Source: Bacillota bacterium
GTDB taxonomy: Bacteria; Bacillota; Clostridia; Peptostreptococcales; Anaerovoracaceae
Direction: 5' to 3'
NCBI GenBank assembly: GCA_022793795.1
Contig: JAAWDM010000032.1
Coordinates: 62,001 to 126,000 of the forward strand
DNA: 64,000 bases
Each line of letters starts with the position of its first letter. Within the stretch, counting starts at the first letter, position 1. This document shows positions 17,069-25,286 of the stretch, piece after piece. Made by a program: the position numbers and the translations under genes. Under the pieces are notes generated by a model. It saw nothing but the letters and a program-made list of their open reading frames with translations. It was not told the origin of the DNA and did no database searches.

Positions 17069-18331
17069 TTATCCATTATATACACAAATATGGGAATTTT
17101 CAAGCCCTTTGAGAAAATTTATCGGCGCTCTCACCAAATCACAATTCTCGTATAGATTCTGATTTCCTGCCAGATTGAAAAGGTCTGCCGCTAGTATATC
17201 CTTTTCCAAGGTCTTTTTGATATCAGGATAAAGTGCCGTTTCCTTGTTTATATTGGTGATGATGGGAATTTTACAGCAGCCTGACTTTTTCACCTGTTTT
17301 AAATATCGGCTCCCCGTCTCATTAAAGGCCAGTACCCGCGCATAAAGGACCGCCTCTTCCACAGTTTCCTTTGTAATACCCAGCAAAATATGTGCTAAAA
17401 ATCTTTGGATTCTGGTCTGGGTGTATCTCTTAGATTTCAGCGCGTCAATCAGCTCTTCTAAATTACTGCACCTGCGAATTTCCCTCTTAATCTTATTTCC
17501 AAGGCCCTCTCCACCAGCAGCCATTCGGTCTAAATCCTCTCCAGACATGATGAAAGCCTGTTGGGCTACCATATGGAAAAAACGTTCCTTCATCTTTTCT
17601 AAATTCCAACAGTCCCTTTGCTTGTCCAACAGATGAGTTTTCAAAAGTTTTCCAGTCTCATCAGGTAGCCACTGGCTGATATCCTGTCCTAAGGCTATCT
17701 GATCGCGCAGCCAACTGGCTGACGCAAACTCTTGCTCATATCCGGCCTCATAGTATCCTGGACCTCTTCGAGGAATCATAAGGGGTTTGGAAGATTTTAT
17801 ATGTTTTAGATACTCTAAAGCCAAAATAGAATTGGGCGAGTGCAGCAGAGCAAGCTCCTCTTCTGTAACATGGGTGAGAGCCGTTAATGCCTCTTGTCTG
17901 GCTCTAGGATAGGAGATTCCCTCTTTGGTGAGACGGCGAATTTCCTTCTCAATTTCCCTATGTCTTTCCGACAGCTTGTCCCCTAGAACCTTTAGGGCTG
18001 TCATATCCTCGCCTTCACAGCCAAAAGAAATCCAATCCACGCCCAAATTTTCCAAAACCTCAACTCCAGCACTAGCAAAATACCCAGCGCTGTTGCATCC
18101 AAAAATTACCGGAAGTTCCACCACCAAATCCATGCCGTTTTCCACCGCCATCTTGGCTCTAAGCCATTTGTCTGCCATGGCAAACTCACCTCTCTGAGTG
18201 AAACTTCCGCTCATAACCGCCACGCTGACCTGGGCCCCTGTCATGGCCTGGGATTGATGCAAATGCCATTTATGGCCATTGTGAAACGGATTATATTCTG
18301 CAATGATTCCGACTGCTTTACAGGATTCCAT
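17069..18331 (-). CDS. tmcAL: tRNA(Met) cytidine acetate ligase (YlbM family)
   Basis: 420 residues from the second in-frame ATG, MESCKAVGIIAEYNPFHNGH, which has AGGAG nine bases upstream; the first ATG touches the site. The nucleotidyltransferase-like HxGH motif is HNGH in AEYNPFHNGHKWH, and VAVMSGSFTQRGEFA and ELPVIFGCNSAGYFA are typical of the family. TmcAL acetylates the wobble cytidine of elongator tRNA(Met) using acetate and ATP. It lies directly upstream of ackA, so it sits beside an acetate-metabolising gene, though the order ylbJ-tmcAL is conserved anyway. Confidence 0.92.
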   Translation of the reverse strand: MESCKAVGIIAEYNPFHNGHKWHLHQSQAMTGAQVSVAVMSGSFTQRGEFAMADKWLRAKMAVENGMDLVVELPVIFGCNSAGYFASAGVEVLENLGVDWISFGCEGEDMTALKVLGDKLSERHREIEKEIRRLTKEGISYPRARQEALTALTHVTEEELALLHSPNSILALEYLKHIKSSKPLMIPRRGPGYYEAGYEQEFASASWLRDQIALGQDISQWLPDETGKLLKTHLLDKQRDCWNLEKMKERFFHMVAQQAFIMSGEDLDRMAAGGEGLGNKIKREIRRCSNLEELIDALKSKRYTQTRIQRFLAHILLGITKETVEEAVLYARVLAFNETGSRYLKQVKKSGCCKIPIITNINKETALYPDIKKTLEKDILAADLFNLAGNQNLYENCDLVRAPINFLKGLENSHICVYNG

Positions 18332-18414
18332 GATGCCCATCTCCTCATACCTTTTAAGGATATTCTACCATGCCGCCTCAAACCTTTCAAGGTCATGATT
18401 CACTGAACCATTCC

Positions 18415-19350
18415 TCATAGCATAACCTGCACCAATAGACCAGCCAAAATTCCAGCTATCAGCCCATGGGTGCCCTTGATTTTTACCAACTCTGGTAAAC
18501 GGATTCCGAGGCTTTGGGCCATGGACATGGATTGACCGATGACAGAAAAACCTCCAAAGGATACTAAGAAGGAAATCAGTACCGTTTTTAACGGAAGAGA
18601 AATATTGCATAGCCCTACCATATTTGCGCCAGCGGTCATTTCCAGCAATCCTTTGATGAGTGAACTGATTGTCTCATTTCCAATGAGACGAAAGACACCG
18701 GCGGTCTCAAGCAAATCGATTCCAATCATAAAGACAATCAGATACGCCAGAATCAGGGCCATGGCCTTAAACCCGCCTATGATAGCCTCAGTAAAATGTT
18801 CCAGGTAGCCGCCTTCACCCCCGTTCTTTCTTCCATTAGCTTGACAATCCTTGTGGCTTTGAATGAAGTCCCTCCTTTCTCCCATACTGCTGCTCCATAG
18901 CCATCCGTTCATCATAGCCCCTACATAATGGGATATTACAACAATCACAGCGCCCTTACTGCTGCCAAGAAAAGAGCCGATGGTTCCCATGAGAAAAGCA
19001 GGCCCTGTGACCAGCGAATAGCTTAATACCCATTTCCCTGCGGATTTGGAAAAAGAGCCTTGTTCCACCAGATCTGATACCACTTTGGCGCCCATAGGAT
19101 AGCCTGACAGAACTGCTACTACAAAAGGATAAATACGAATAGGCAGTCGCGACAAATCCATCGTCCGTTTTATAAAATCGGAAAAGATGAAGAATGGTAG
19201 CAATACTGGTACAATGGAATTGGCCCATATGATAATGGCAGTTTTAGAACCAGCCTCTGTAATTTTTGGAAAAAGTACCATTAGTAAGGTAAATAGCGCT
19301 ACAAAAATCAGAACCAATCGATTCCAGTTATGTAAGCCGCTCCCGCTCAT
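18415..19350 (-). CDS. ylbJ: sporulation integral membrane protein YlbJ
   Basis: 311 residues from MSGSGLHNWNRL. A longer frame starts at 19407, but that ATG lies inside the terminator hairpin of the preceding gene and has no ribosome binding site. The protein is a multi-spanning nucleoside-recognition (Gate) domain membrane protein with VVAVLSGYPMGAKVVSDLVE and LVTGPAFLMGTIGSFLG. In B. subtilis YlbJ is made under sigma-E control and is needed for spore cortex formation. The chromosomal order with tmcAL, coaD and rsmD matches that of Bacillus. Confidence 0.88.
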   Translation of the reverse strand: MSGSGLHNWNRLVLIFVALFTLLMVLFPKITEAGSKTAIIIWANSIVPVLLPFFIFSDFIKRTMDLSRLPIRIYPFVVAVLSGYPMGAKVVSDLVEQGSFSKSAGKWVLSYSLVTGPAFLMGTIGSFLGSSKGAVIVVISHYVGAMMNGWLWSSSMGERRDFIQSHKDCQANGRKNGGEGGYLEHFTEAIIGGFKAMALILAYLIVFMIGIDLLETAGVFRLIGNETISSLIKGLLEMTAGANMVGLCNISLPLKTVLISFLVSFGGFSVIGQSMSMAQSLGIRLPELVKIKGTHGLIAGILAGLLVQVML

Positions 19351-19399
19351 TCTTTCTGCTTCATATTTTTTTGTTTTCTGTTCTTTTGATAAATGATAA

Positions 19400-19436
19400 A
19401 AACCCATGGTACAGTCTATTCTGTGTCCATGGGTTT
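19400..19436 (-). terminator. terminator before ylbJ
   Basis: Arms AAACCCATGG and CCATGGGTTT, extended inside by ACAG/CTGT, with TTTTT on the minus strand. It ends transcription of the coaD group. Confidence 0.75.
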
Positions 19437-19464
19437 ATGCACCTTTTTTATTCTATCTTACCTA

Positions 19465-20028
19465 TCATAATTCTTCAGAACCTGTCACTTCCGGCCCTTC
19501 GTTTTGGGTTCGGTAAGCCAGAATCTTCATTTCATCTCGATTACTTGCCAAAATCTCGTTAATCTCATCAAAGGACTTTTCTAAATTGGCGTACATCTCG
19601 CCAAAATACTTCATATTCAACTCGTCCATCTTGCCCTGCATATCGAAAAGCATCTTATCCACATAATCATAAGTTCTCATCTTCAATACCTTTGCATGGG
19701 TTTCTGCATCCTGACGAATCTGTTCCGCCAGTTTGGTTGCCCGCAAAGTGATGTCATCGGTTTCTACCAGATAGTCGGCCTGTTTCTTTGCCTCTTTGAT
19801 AATTCGTTCATATTCCGTTTTGGCGTCAGCTAAAATCCGATCTCTCTCATCACGAATCCACTTGGCCTGCTGTACATCGTCTGGAAGGGCCAATCTGATT
19901 TCACGCACGATTTGAAAGATTTCTTCTGCATCTACCATAATTTTTCCGGTCAGAGGCAGCCCTGGGGCCTCGTCCACAACATCCTCGATTTCTTCCAGCA
20001 GCTCTAACACCTTCATAGTATCTTCCAT
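19465..20028 (-). CDS. coiled-coil protein resembling ATP synthase F0 subunit B
   Basis: 187 residues, almost entirely charged helix: KWIRDERDRILADAKTEYER and IIKEAKKQADYLVE form a heptad-rich stretch like the stalk of F0 subunit b, but there is no membrane anchor. Similar proteins are often annotated as ATPase in Clostridia and sit between coaD and ylbJ, as here. The function is unknown; a scaffold or division-related coiled coil is a guess. It starts 2 bases from the coaD stop and so is co-translated. A second ATG four codons downstream is an alternative start. Confidence 0.7.
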   Translation of the reverse strand: MEDTMKVLELLEEIEDVVDEAPGLPLTGKIMVDAEEIFQIVREIRLALPDDVQQAKWIRDERDRILADAKTEYERIIKEAKKQADYLVETDDITLRATKLAEQIRQDAETHAKVLKMRTYDYVDKMLFDMQGKMDELNMKYFGEMYANLEKSFDEINEILASNRDEMKILAYRTQNEGPEVTGSEEL

Positions 20029-20029
20029 A

Positions 20030-20512
20030 TCAATACGCTCTCCCTCTCATCTTTTTTAGTACATTGGCAGGAACCAGCTTTTCTCCATCTCCACCCAGTG
20101 AAATGACTTGTTTTGCCATGGTAGAACTGATAAAACTATGCTGGGCGTCTGCCATCAAAAATACTGTTTCCGTCTTATCTCGATATAAATGTTTATGAAG
20201 TTGGGCCATGGACTGTTCACTGTCAAAATCACTGACACAGCGGAGTCCTCGAACCACCACATTAAAACCATTCTCATTGACAAAATCCGCCAAAAGTCCG
20301 TCGCACATCATCACCTTTACATTGGGAAGATGAACTGTAGCCTCCTGAATCATCTCCATCCGTTCCTCAAAGGAAAACATGGTGTGCTTTTCCAGATTGA
20401 CCACTACACCGACTACCACTTCATCAAATATATTGGCCGCTCTTTCGATAATATCCAAATGTCCAAGGGTCATCGGATCAAAAGAACCTGCATACAAGGC
20501 CTTTGTAACCAT
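20030..20512 (-). CDS. coaD: phosphopantetheine adenylyltransferase
   Basis: 160 residues with the nucleotidyltransferase HxGH-type motif TLGH in GSFDPMTLGHLDIIERA and the C-terminal ISSTMAKQVISLGGD. The enzyme transfers AMP from ATP to 4'-phosphopantetheine, the penultimate step of coenzyme A synthesis. It lies after rsmD, the usual rsmD-coaD order. Confidence 0.97.
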   Translation of the reverse strand: MVTKALYAGSFDPMTLGHLDIIERAANIFDEVVVGVVVNLEKHTMFSFEERMEMIQEATVHLPNVKVMMCDGLLADFVNENGFNVVVRGLRCVSDFDSEQSMAQLHKHLYRDKTETVFLMADAQHSFISSTMAKQVISLGGDGEKLVPANVLKKMRGRAY

Positions 20513-20585
20513 TACTTCTTATTCTCCTGTATTTCCTCGCAAAAAATATTCAGTCACCACATTTTATCATATTTCCCACTGGGAA

Positions 20586-21122
20586 TCAACCATATATCGT
20601 AATGGTCATAGAGCCGTACTTTCTGTCTTTGATTTTCTGAAAGCCAGAAAGCTCTTCTGGAAATAAATCCGTTGACGCATGTTCCGCCACAATGATGCCG
20701 TCCTCCGCCAAAAGATCCATCTCTCTGATTTTGGCAAAACAATCTTCATAGAGTCCCTTCTTATATGGTGGGTCTAGGAAAAAAATATCAACCGGCTCAT
20801 AAATTTTGCTCAGCACCTTTTCATAGTCGCCGAAACAAACCACGCTCCACTCCTCTGCTTTGCAATGAGCCACATTTCTTCTCACCAGTTCGATACTTGT
20901 CCGAGAGTTATCGCCAAAATAACATTTGGATGCGCCTCTTGACAGAGCTTCCAAACCAAGATTCCCAGTGCCTGCGAATAAATCGACGCAGACCGCATCA
21001 TATATATGAGGCGAAATGATGCTAAATAAGGCTTCCTTTACTTTCTCTGATGTGGGTCTTATATCGTTACCGATGGGCGTTTCCAATTTTCTGCCTTTAA
21101 AATCGCCTGCAACAATTCTCAT
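20586..21122 (-). CDS. rsmD: 16S rRNA (guanine(966)-N(2))-methyltransferase
   Basis: 178 residues. It opens MRIVAGDFKGRKLETP and contains RPTSEKVKEALFSII, the SAM-binding DLFAGTGNLGLEALSRGA and the catalytic DPPYKKG. RsmD methylates G966 of 16S rRNA late in 30S assembly. It is followed by coaD after a 73-base gap. Between rsmD and the divergent SASP gene lies a 187-base region with a small inverted repeat (GTATC and GATAC, 21146-21169) near its start. Confidence 0.96.
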   Translation of the reverse strand: MRIVAGDFKGRKLETPIGNDIRPTSEKVKEALFSIISPHIYDAVCVDLFAGTGNLGLEALSRGASKCYFGDNSRTSIELVRRNVAHCKAEEWSVVCFGDYEKVLSKIYEPVDIFFLDPPYKKGLYEDCFAKIREMDLLAEDGIIVAEHASTDLFPEELSGFQKIKDRKYGSMTITIYG

Positions 21123-21309
21123 ATTGTTTCTCCTTTAAACTTATCGTATCTGTTTCGTAAAAACGATACATTCTATATATTAACCGAAATTTTTCAGAAA
21201 AGCAAACGATTCTCTTCGCAAAATAATCGCTTCCAAATTCTCCATTTTTTTCAAGTTATAAAAAATCTCCTCCGTGTAAAACTATGTGTGTAATAGGAGG
21301 TGAACAAAC

Positions 21310-21510
21310 ATGTCATTACAAGATAAGATGAATGTTAATGCAAAACCTGCATTAAACAGTCTGAAGACTGAGGTTGCCAATGAACTTGGCCTGTCCAACT
21401 ATGAACAGCAGGACAAGGGTAACTTAACTGCTAGACAGAATGGTTACGTTGGCGGCTATATGACCAAGAGACTGGTCGAAATGGCTGAAAGACAGTTAGC
21501 TGGAAAGTAA
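21310..21510 (+). CDS. alpha/beta-type small acid-soluble spore protein
   Basis: 66 residues, with the two SASP signatures: LKTEVANELGL, holding the GPR protease cleavage site region, and GNLTARQNGYVGGYMTKRLVE. These proteins coat and protect spore DNA and are degraded at germination. AGGAGGTG precedes the ATG. Expression would be expected from sigma-G in the forespore; I could not pick a convincing sigma-G promoter by eye. Single gene with its own terminator; direct evidence that this organism makes endospores. Confidence 0.96.
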   Translation: MSLQDKMNVNAKPALNSLKTEVANELGLSNYEQQDKGNLTARQNGYVGGYMTKRLVEMAERQLAGK

Positions 21511-21539
21511 GCAAACCCTTAACAGAAAACAAAAAAGTC

Positions 21540-21572
21540 AAAAAGGACGGCACTCATGAAGCTGTCCTTTTT
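21540..21572. terminator. bidirectional terminator between the SASP gene and recG
   Basis: AAAAAGGAC and GTCCTTTTT arms with GC pairs inside. T-runs on both strands serve the convergent SASP and recG genes. Confidence 0.85.
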
Positions 21573-21585
21573 GCTATGATTGCAA

Positions 21586-23634
21586 TCATAATTTAAGCTG
21601 TATATTTTCTCCAAACATCTTTTTTACCTTTTCTCTCAGATGACGATTTTCTTCTGCCTGCAAATAAGGGTCAGCCTCCAGAATTTCCTTCGCCACCACC
21701 TTCACTTGGTCCAATACGTCCACATGTTTGACCAAATCGCTGACGTGAAGTTCCGGAATACCGTGCTGACGAGTGCCGAAGATCTCTCCTGGTCCTCGCA
21801 ATTTTAAATCCTCTTCTGCAATGGTAAATCCATCGCTGCTATTGACCATAATTTCGTTTCTCTTAGCAGCCACTTCCGTTTCTTTACCACAGATTAGAAT
21901 ACAATAGGACTGATGACCGCTTCTTCCTACCCGCCCTCTAAGCTGATGGAGCTGGGCCAGCCCGAATCTTTCACAGTTTTCAATGACCATGACTGTGGCG
22001 TTTGCCACATCGATTCCCACTTCTATGACCACGGTGGAAACCAGAATGTCCACCTGACCTGCTGCGAAGGCCTCCATGATACTGTCCTTTTCCTCTTGTT
22101 TCATGCCTCCATGAACTAGCCCCACTCGTAAATTTCTGTATTTTTGAGAAATCTCCTGATAAAGTTCTTCTGCAGAACGACATTCCAATTTTTCTGACTC
22201 TTCGATCAGCGGCGCTACCACATAACACTGACGCCCCTCCTGTACTTGAGTTGCCAAAAAGTCATAAACCTTATTCCTGCCATTATCATATCGCAGGAAT
22301 GTACGAATCTGTTTCCTGCCGGTAGGCATGGTATCTATGATAGAAATATCCAAATCGCCGAAAAGAATCACCGCAAGGGTTCTAGGAATCGGTGTAGCTG
22401 TCATAACTAAAACGTTTGGATTTTGGCCCTTTTCGGTCAGCAAGGCACGCTGGTTGACGCCAAATCTATGCTGTTCATCGGTAACGACTAGGCCCAAACG
22501 ATGAAATCTCACATCAGGCTGAATGACCGCATGGGTGCCTACCAGTACATGGATATATCCTCGTTCCAGTTTATCTAAAATTTCTGTTCGTTCTTTAGCT
22601 TTGGTACTGCTGCAAAGAAGTTCCACGGTAAGTCCCAGCGGCTCTAAATCCCGCTTAAGCGATGCAAAATGCTGTTTAGCTAAAAGTTCGGTAGGCGCCA
22701 TCATAACCGCCTGATATCCGCCTTTTACCACCTTATACATGGCCAGTTCCGCCACCGCTGTTTTACCAGAACCCACATCTCCTTGGACCAGCCGATTCAT
22801 GGGCTTTGAGGCCGCCAAATCAGATTCAATTTCTTTCCAAACTTTTTCTTGTCCTTTGGTCAGCTGAAAGGGCAGCCGGTCTAAAAAGGCCTTGATGGAA
22901 ATACTTTTGGGAATTGCAATGCCTTTCCCATCAGAAACTCTGCCTCGTTTGATATAAAAAAGTCCTGTTTGCAATACTAAAAGTTCCTCAAATACCATCC
23001 GGTATCTGCTTTCCAGCACTCGCCGCTGTTCTTTGGGAAAATGTATATTCTGAATTGCATAAGCAGGGCTGCATAGATGATTCTTTTCTACCACATGGCT
23101 TGGCAACCATTCTTCCATCTCCTCTACAGCATCAGCTGCCGCCAGCTGCCAACTTCTCATCTGGGCTTGGGAAATCCCCTCGGTCAGTGGATAAACTGGC
23201 AAGATACCTCTCATATCATCCTTGTCGCCTTTTTTATGAAATTCGGGATGAGCCATCTGTCTTTTTCCGTTTTTCAGCGTAATCTTACCAAACAATGTGT
23301 ATTCCTGTCCTACCAGAAAATAGTTGGTCAGATAGCGAGCATTGAAAAAAATCAGTTCCACGCTGCCTGTATTGTCCTCTATGGTCACCCGCATAGGCAC
23401 TTTTTTATAATAGCCGCTGCTTGCACCTTTCTTTCCCGTTACCCTGCCGCTAATCAGCACGTCCCGATCAAAAGGCGCTTCCATGATGGAATAAAGGCGC
23501 TGCCTGTCCTCATACTTTCTTGGAAAAAAACAAAGGAGATCGTCTACGGTTTCAATATGAAGTTTTCCTAATATTTCGGCCTTTTTGTCGCCGATTCCCT
23601 TTAATTTGGAAATCGAATCCTTTAACCTTATCAT
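21586..23634 (-). CDS. recG: ATP-dependent DNA helicase RecG
   Basis: 682 residues. The N-terminal wedge/OB domain includes LFFFPRKYEDR-like CFFPRKYEDR and GYYKKVPMRVTIED. The SF2 helicase core has QGDVGSGKT (Walker A), DEQHRFGV (DExH box) and TATPIPRTLA. The C-terminal part has LHQLRGRVGRSG and GPGEIFGTRQHGIPEL. RecG remodels stalled replication forks and branched recombination intermediates. It overlaps the Asp23 gene upstream by 4 bases. Confidence 0.97.
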   Translation of the reverse strand: MIRLKDSISKLKGIGDKKAEILGKLHIETVDDLLCFFPRKYEDRQRLYSIMEAPFDRDVLISGRVTGKKGASSGYYKKVPMRVTIEDNTGSVELIFFNARYLTNYFLVGQEYTLFGKITLKNGKRQMAHPEFHKKGDKDDMRGILPVYPLTEGISQAQMRSWQLAAADAVEEMEEWLPSHVVEKNHLCSPAYAIQNIHFPKEQRRVLESRYRMVFEELLVLQTGLFYIKRGRVSDGKGIAIPKSISIKAFLDRLPFQLTKGQEKVWKEIESDLAASKPMNRLVQGDVGSGKTAVAELAMYKVVKGGYQAVMMAPTELLAKQHFASLKRDLEPLGLTVELLCSSTKAKERTEILDKLERGYIHVLVGTHAVIQPDVRFHRLGLVVTDEQHRFGVNQRALLTEKGQNPNVLVMTATPIPRTLAVILFGDLDISIIDTMPTGRKQIRTFLRYDNGRNKVYDFLATQVQEGRQCYVVAPLIEESEKLECRSAEELYQEISQKYRNLRVGLVHGGMKQEEKDSIMEAFAAGQVDILVSTVVIEVGIDVANATVMVIENCERFGLAQLHQLRGRVGRSGHQSYCILICGKETEVAAKRNEIMVNSSDGFTIAEEDLKLRGPGEIFGTRQHGIPELHVSDLVKHVDVLDQVKVVAKEILEADPYLQAEENRHLREKVKKMFGENIQLKL

Positions 23635-24035
23635 GCCTTATTCCATTGCCTCTCTACCTCAATATTCCGTTCTGCGATGAGCCGCGATTTTACCCCTACA
23701 ATTCTGATTCGCACACAGCCTCCCATATGGGGAAACATCTGCCTCAATTCCTGCTCTGCATAATCCAACATGACCTTTGTTGTTTGTTTAATGCTGGCTC
23801 CAAAACTCATAATAATGTACCATTCCAAATAAAGAACTCCATCTGCCTCTGTGACAAACAGATGATCGCTGATTTCCCCTGCTGCAGGAGTTCCACCGCC
23901 AATAGAGGAAAGCAGTTTTCCTTTTTCTGAAGCTGCAAACGCCTTACCTTCTGCAGCCTGTAACGTTTCTTCTACTAAAGCCGCAAACACATGGCGATTT
24001 ATTTTCATGATTCCCTTTTCACTTACTCGCTTCAT
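23631..24035 (-). CDS. Asp23/Gls24 family protein (YloU-like)
   Basis: 134 residues. The C-terminal half matches the Asp23 pattern: a short beta strand (YLEWYIIMSFGASIKQTT), a helix (VMLDYAEQELRQMFPHMGG) and the closing strand CVRIRIVGVKS. The N-terminal half diverges from typical members. Asp23 proteins are envelope-stress or membrane-associated structural proteins; the exact role of YloU is not settled. In many Firmicutes the order is rpmB, yloU, fakA (yloV), recG; here fakA is absent and this gene runs directly into recG. An alternative start is the ATG nine codons downstream. Confidence 0.65.
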   Translation of the reverse strand: MKRVSEKGIMKINRHVFAALVEETLQAAEGKAFAASEKGKLLSSIGGGTPAAGEISDHLFVTEADGVLYLEWYIIMSFGASIKQTTKVMLDYAEQELRQMFPHMGGCVRIRIVGVKSRLIAERNIEVERQWNKA

Positions 24036-24149
24036 AGCTATTCCTCCTCTAATTTTAAAAATATTTTAACATATTTTAGCACACTTTAGAATCTTTTTTC
24101 ATAGAATATATTAGCCTTACTTGACAAGTCGGGCCAAGGGGTGTAAAGA

Positions 24150-24335
24150 ATGAAAAATAACTGTCGTAAAAAGCGATGCTTTGAGATGAATAAGGAAACG
24201 AAAGATATTGGATTCGTGCTGCTGGTTTTTGGCGTTGTTACCGTATGTGCCTTTTTCCTCCCTCCTAAAGCTTGGATCGTTCTTCTCGGTGTCCTTTTAA
24301 TCATCTGTGGATTCACCCTAATGAAAAAGCCGTAG
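24150..24335 (+). CDS. small two-helix membrane protein, unknown function
   Basis: 61 residues. A basic, Cys-containing start (MKNNCRKKRCFEMNKETKD) is followed by two hydrophobic stretches, GFVLLVFGVVTVCAFFL and AWIVLLGVLLIICGFTL, and a MKKP end, so it is predicted to be a membrane hairpin. AAGGGG precedes the ATG at a good distance. An internal ATG at codon 13 would give a 49-residue form. It is the only plus-strand gene between the SASP gene and the PepD-like gene, divergent from the Asp23 gene. I recognise no family. Confidence 0.6.
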   Translation: MKNNCRKKRCFEMNKETKDIGFVLLVFGVVTVCAFFLPPKAWIVLLGVLLIICGFTLMKKP

Positions 24336-24378
24336 TAGATACATAAAGCTGCGGCTTCTTCTTTTTTGCATTGAAAAA

Positions 24379-24405
24379 ACCCCGTTCGTCTGAAACGGAC
24401 GGGGT
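24379..24405. terminator. terminator after rpmB
   Basis: Arms ACCCCGTTCGT and ACGGACGGGGT, with one wobble pair, followed by TTTTTT on the minus strand. It may also stop the convergent small membrane protein gene. Confidence 0.85.
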
Positions 24406-24421
24406 CTTAATCTTTCATTCA

Positions 24422-24616
24422 TTAGATGGCACGGTTTACTTTATTTGAGCGAATGCATCTTGTACATACGTTAGCTCTTCTAACGGTTCCGTTTTCCTCT
24501 GCAACTCTTACAGTCTGAATGTTTGCATTCCATTTTCTTCTGGTATGTCTGTTAGAGTGAGAAACACTGTTTCCGGATACCTGTCCCTTACCACAAATTT
24601 CACATTTTCTTGACAT
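24422..24616 (-). CDS. rpmB: 50S ribosomal protein L28
   Basis: 64 residues opening [20 protein letters not shown], with a second cysteine pair in [11 protein letters not shown]. The four cysteines make it the zinc-binding form of L28. It is monocistronic, with AGGTGCGGTAG-type ribosome binding sequence, a TTGAAA/TATAAT promoter and a terminator. Confidence 0.97.
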   Translation of the reverse strand: MSRKCEICGKGQVSGNSVSHSNRHTRRKWNANIQTVRVAEENGTVRRANVCTRCIRSNKVNRAI

Positions 24617-24669
24617 CTACCGCACCTCCTTTGATATGTTTAAAGCGTATAGCATTTTTTCAAAACCAT

Positions 24670-24687
24670 TTGTTCACACTCGAACAA
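24670..24687 (-). repeat. palindrome at the rpmB transcription start
   Basis: TTGTTC and GAACAA arms around six bases lie just downstream of the rpmB -10. The position suits an operator or a hairpin at the 5' end of the mRNA. The half-sites face the opposite way to a LexA box. Confidence 0.45.
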
Positions 24688-24692
24688 TCGAT

Positions 24693-24722
24693 ATTATATC
24701 ACGAGTATACCAGTAATTTCAA
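24693..24722 (-). promoter_or_regulatory. rpmB promoter
   Basis: TTGAAA and TATAAT with an 18-base spacer on the minus strand, directly after the nrdG stop codon. Confidence 0.75.
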
Positions 24723-24737
24723 GCACTTTTTTTGAAA

Positions 24738-25286
24738 TTACATATATTTTTCCGCCAGAATCACCTTCCCCTGTTCTATGGTTTTTTTCATATCGATGAT
24801 TCTCTGGTTTTTGCTGCCTCGAAACTGGAGGGTTAAATCCCGCTGGGACTTTATAAACCTGCCGTCGATGAGAAAGTCTATGGTTTCAAAAAGTTCTTTG
24901 ATGGCTGGTTGCATCTCTGCCATATCCACAAGTTCCTCATAGGTATATCCAGTGTAAACCACCATATTTAAGGTTGGATTGGCTTCTTTTAATTTATGGG
25001 CCAATATGGTGAAAGCCTCTGGCTGGCACATGGGCTCCCCTCCGCTGAAGGTTACGCCATCTAAAAGAGGATTGGCTTCTACTGCCGAAATAATTTTTTC
25101 TATATCGCAGTCATAACCACCCTTAAAATCATGGGTCTTGGGATTGTGACACTCTAGGCAGTTATGAGGACACCCCTGACAGAACACCACAAACCGAAGT
25201 CCTGGACCATCTACAATGGACTCTCTCACAACACCGGCAATTCGGATGGTATCCTGTCCTTCAGATTCTATTGGTGTACCTTCCAT
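24738..25286 (-). CDS. nrdG: anaerobic ribonucleoside-triphosphate reductase activating protein
   Basis: 182 residues. The radical SAM motif is C39-x3-C43-x2-C46 in GCPHNCLECHNPKTHDF, followed by VTFSGGEPMCQPEAF. NrdG uses S-adenosylmethionine to put a glycyl radical on NrdD. Its start overlaps the nrdD stop by one base (TAATG). Confidence 0.97.
   Translation of the reverse strand: MEGTPIESEGQDTIRIAGVVRESIVDGPGLRFVVFCQGCPHNCLECHNPKTHDFKGGYDCDIEKIISAVEANPLLDGVTFSGGEPMCQPEAFTILAHKLKEANPTLNMVVYTGYTYEELVDMAEMQPAIKELFETIDFLIDGRFIKSQRDLTLQFRGSKNQRIIDMKKTIEQGKVILAEKYM

Noticed and set aside
21250-21300. Sigma-G promoter of the SASP gene
   Set aside because: No pair of elements close enough to the sigma-G consensus at proper spacing could be chosen by eye.
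24670-24687. LexA operator at rpmB
   Set aside because: The half-sites run GTTC-N6-GAAC, the reverse of GAAC-N4-GTTC.
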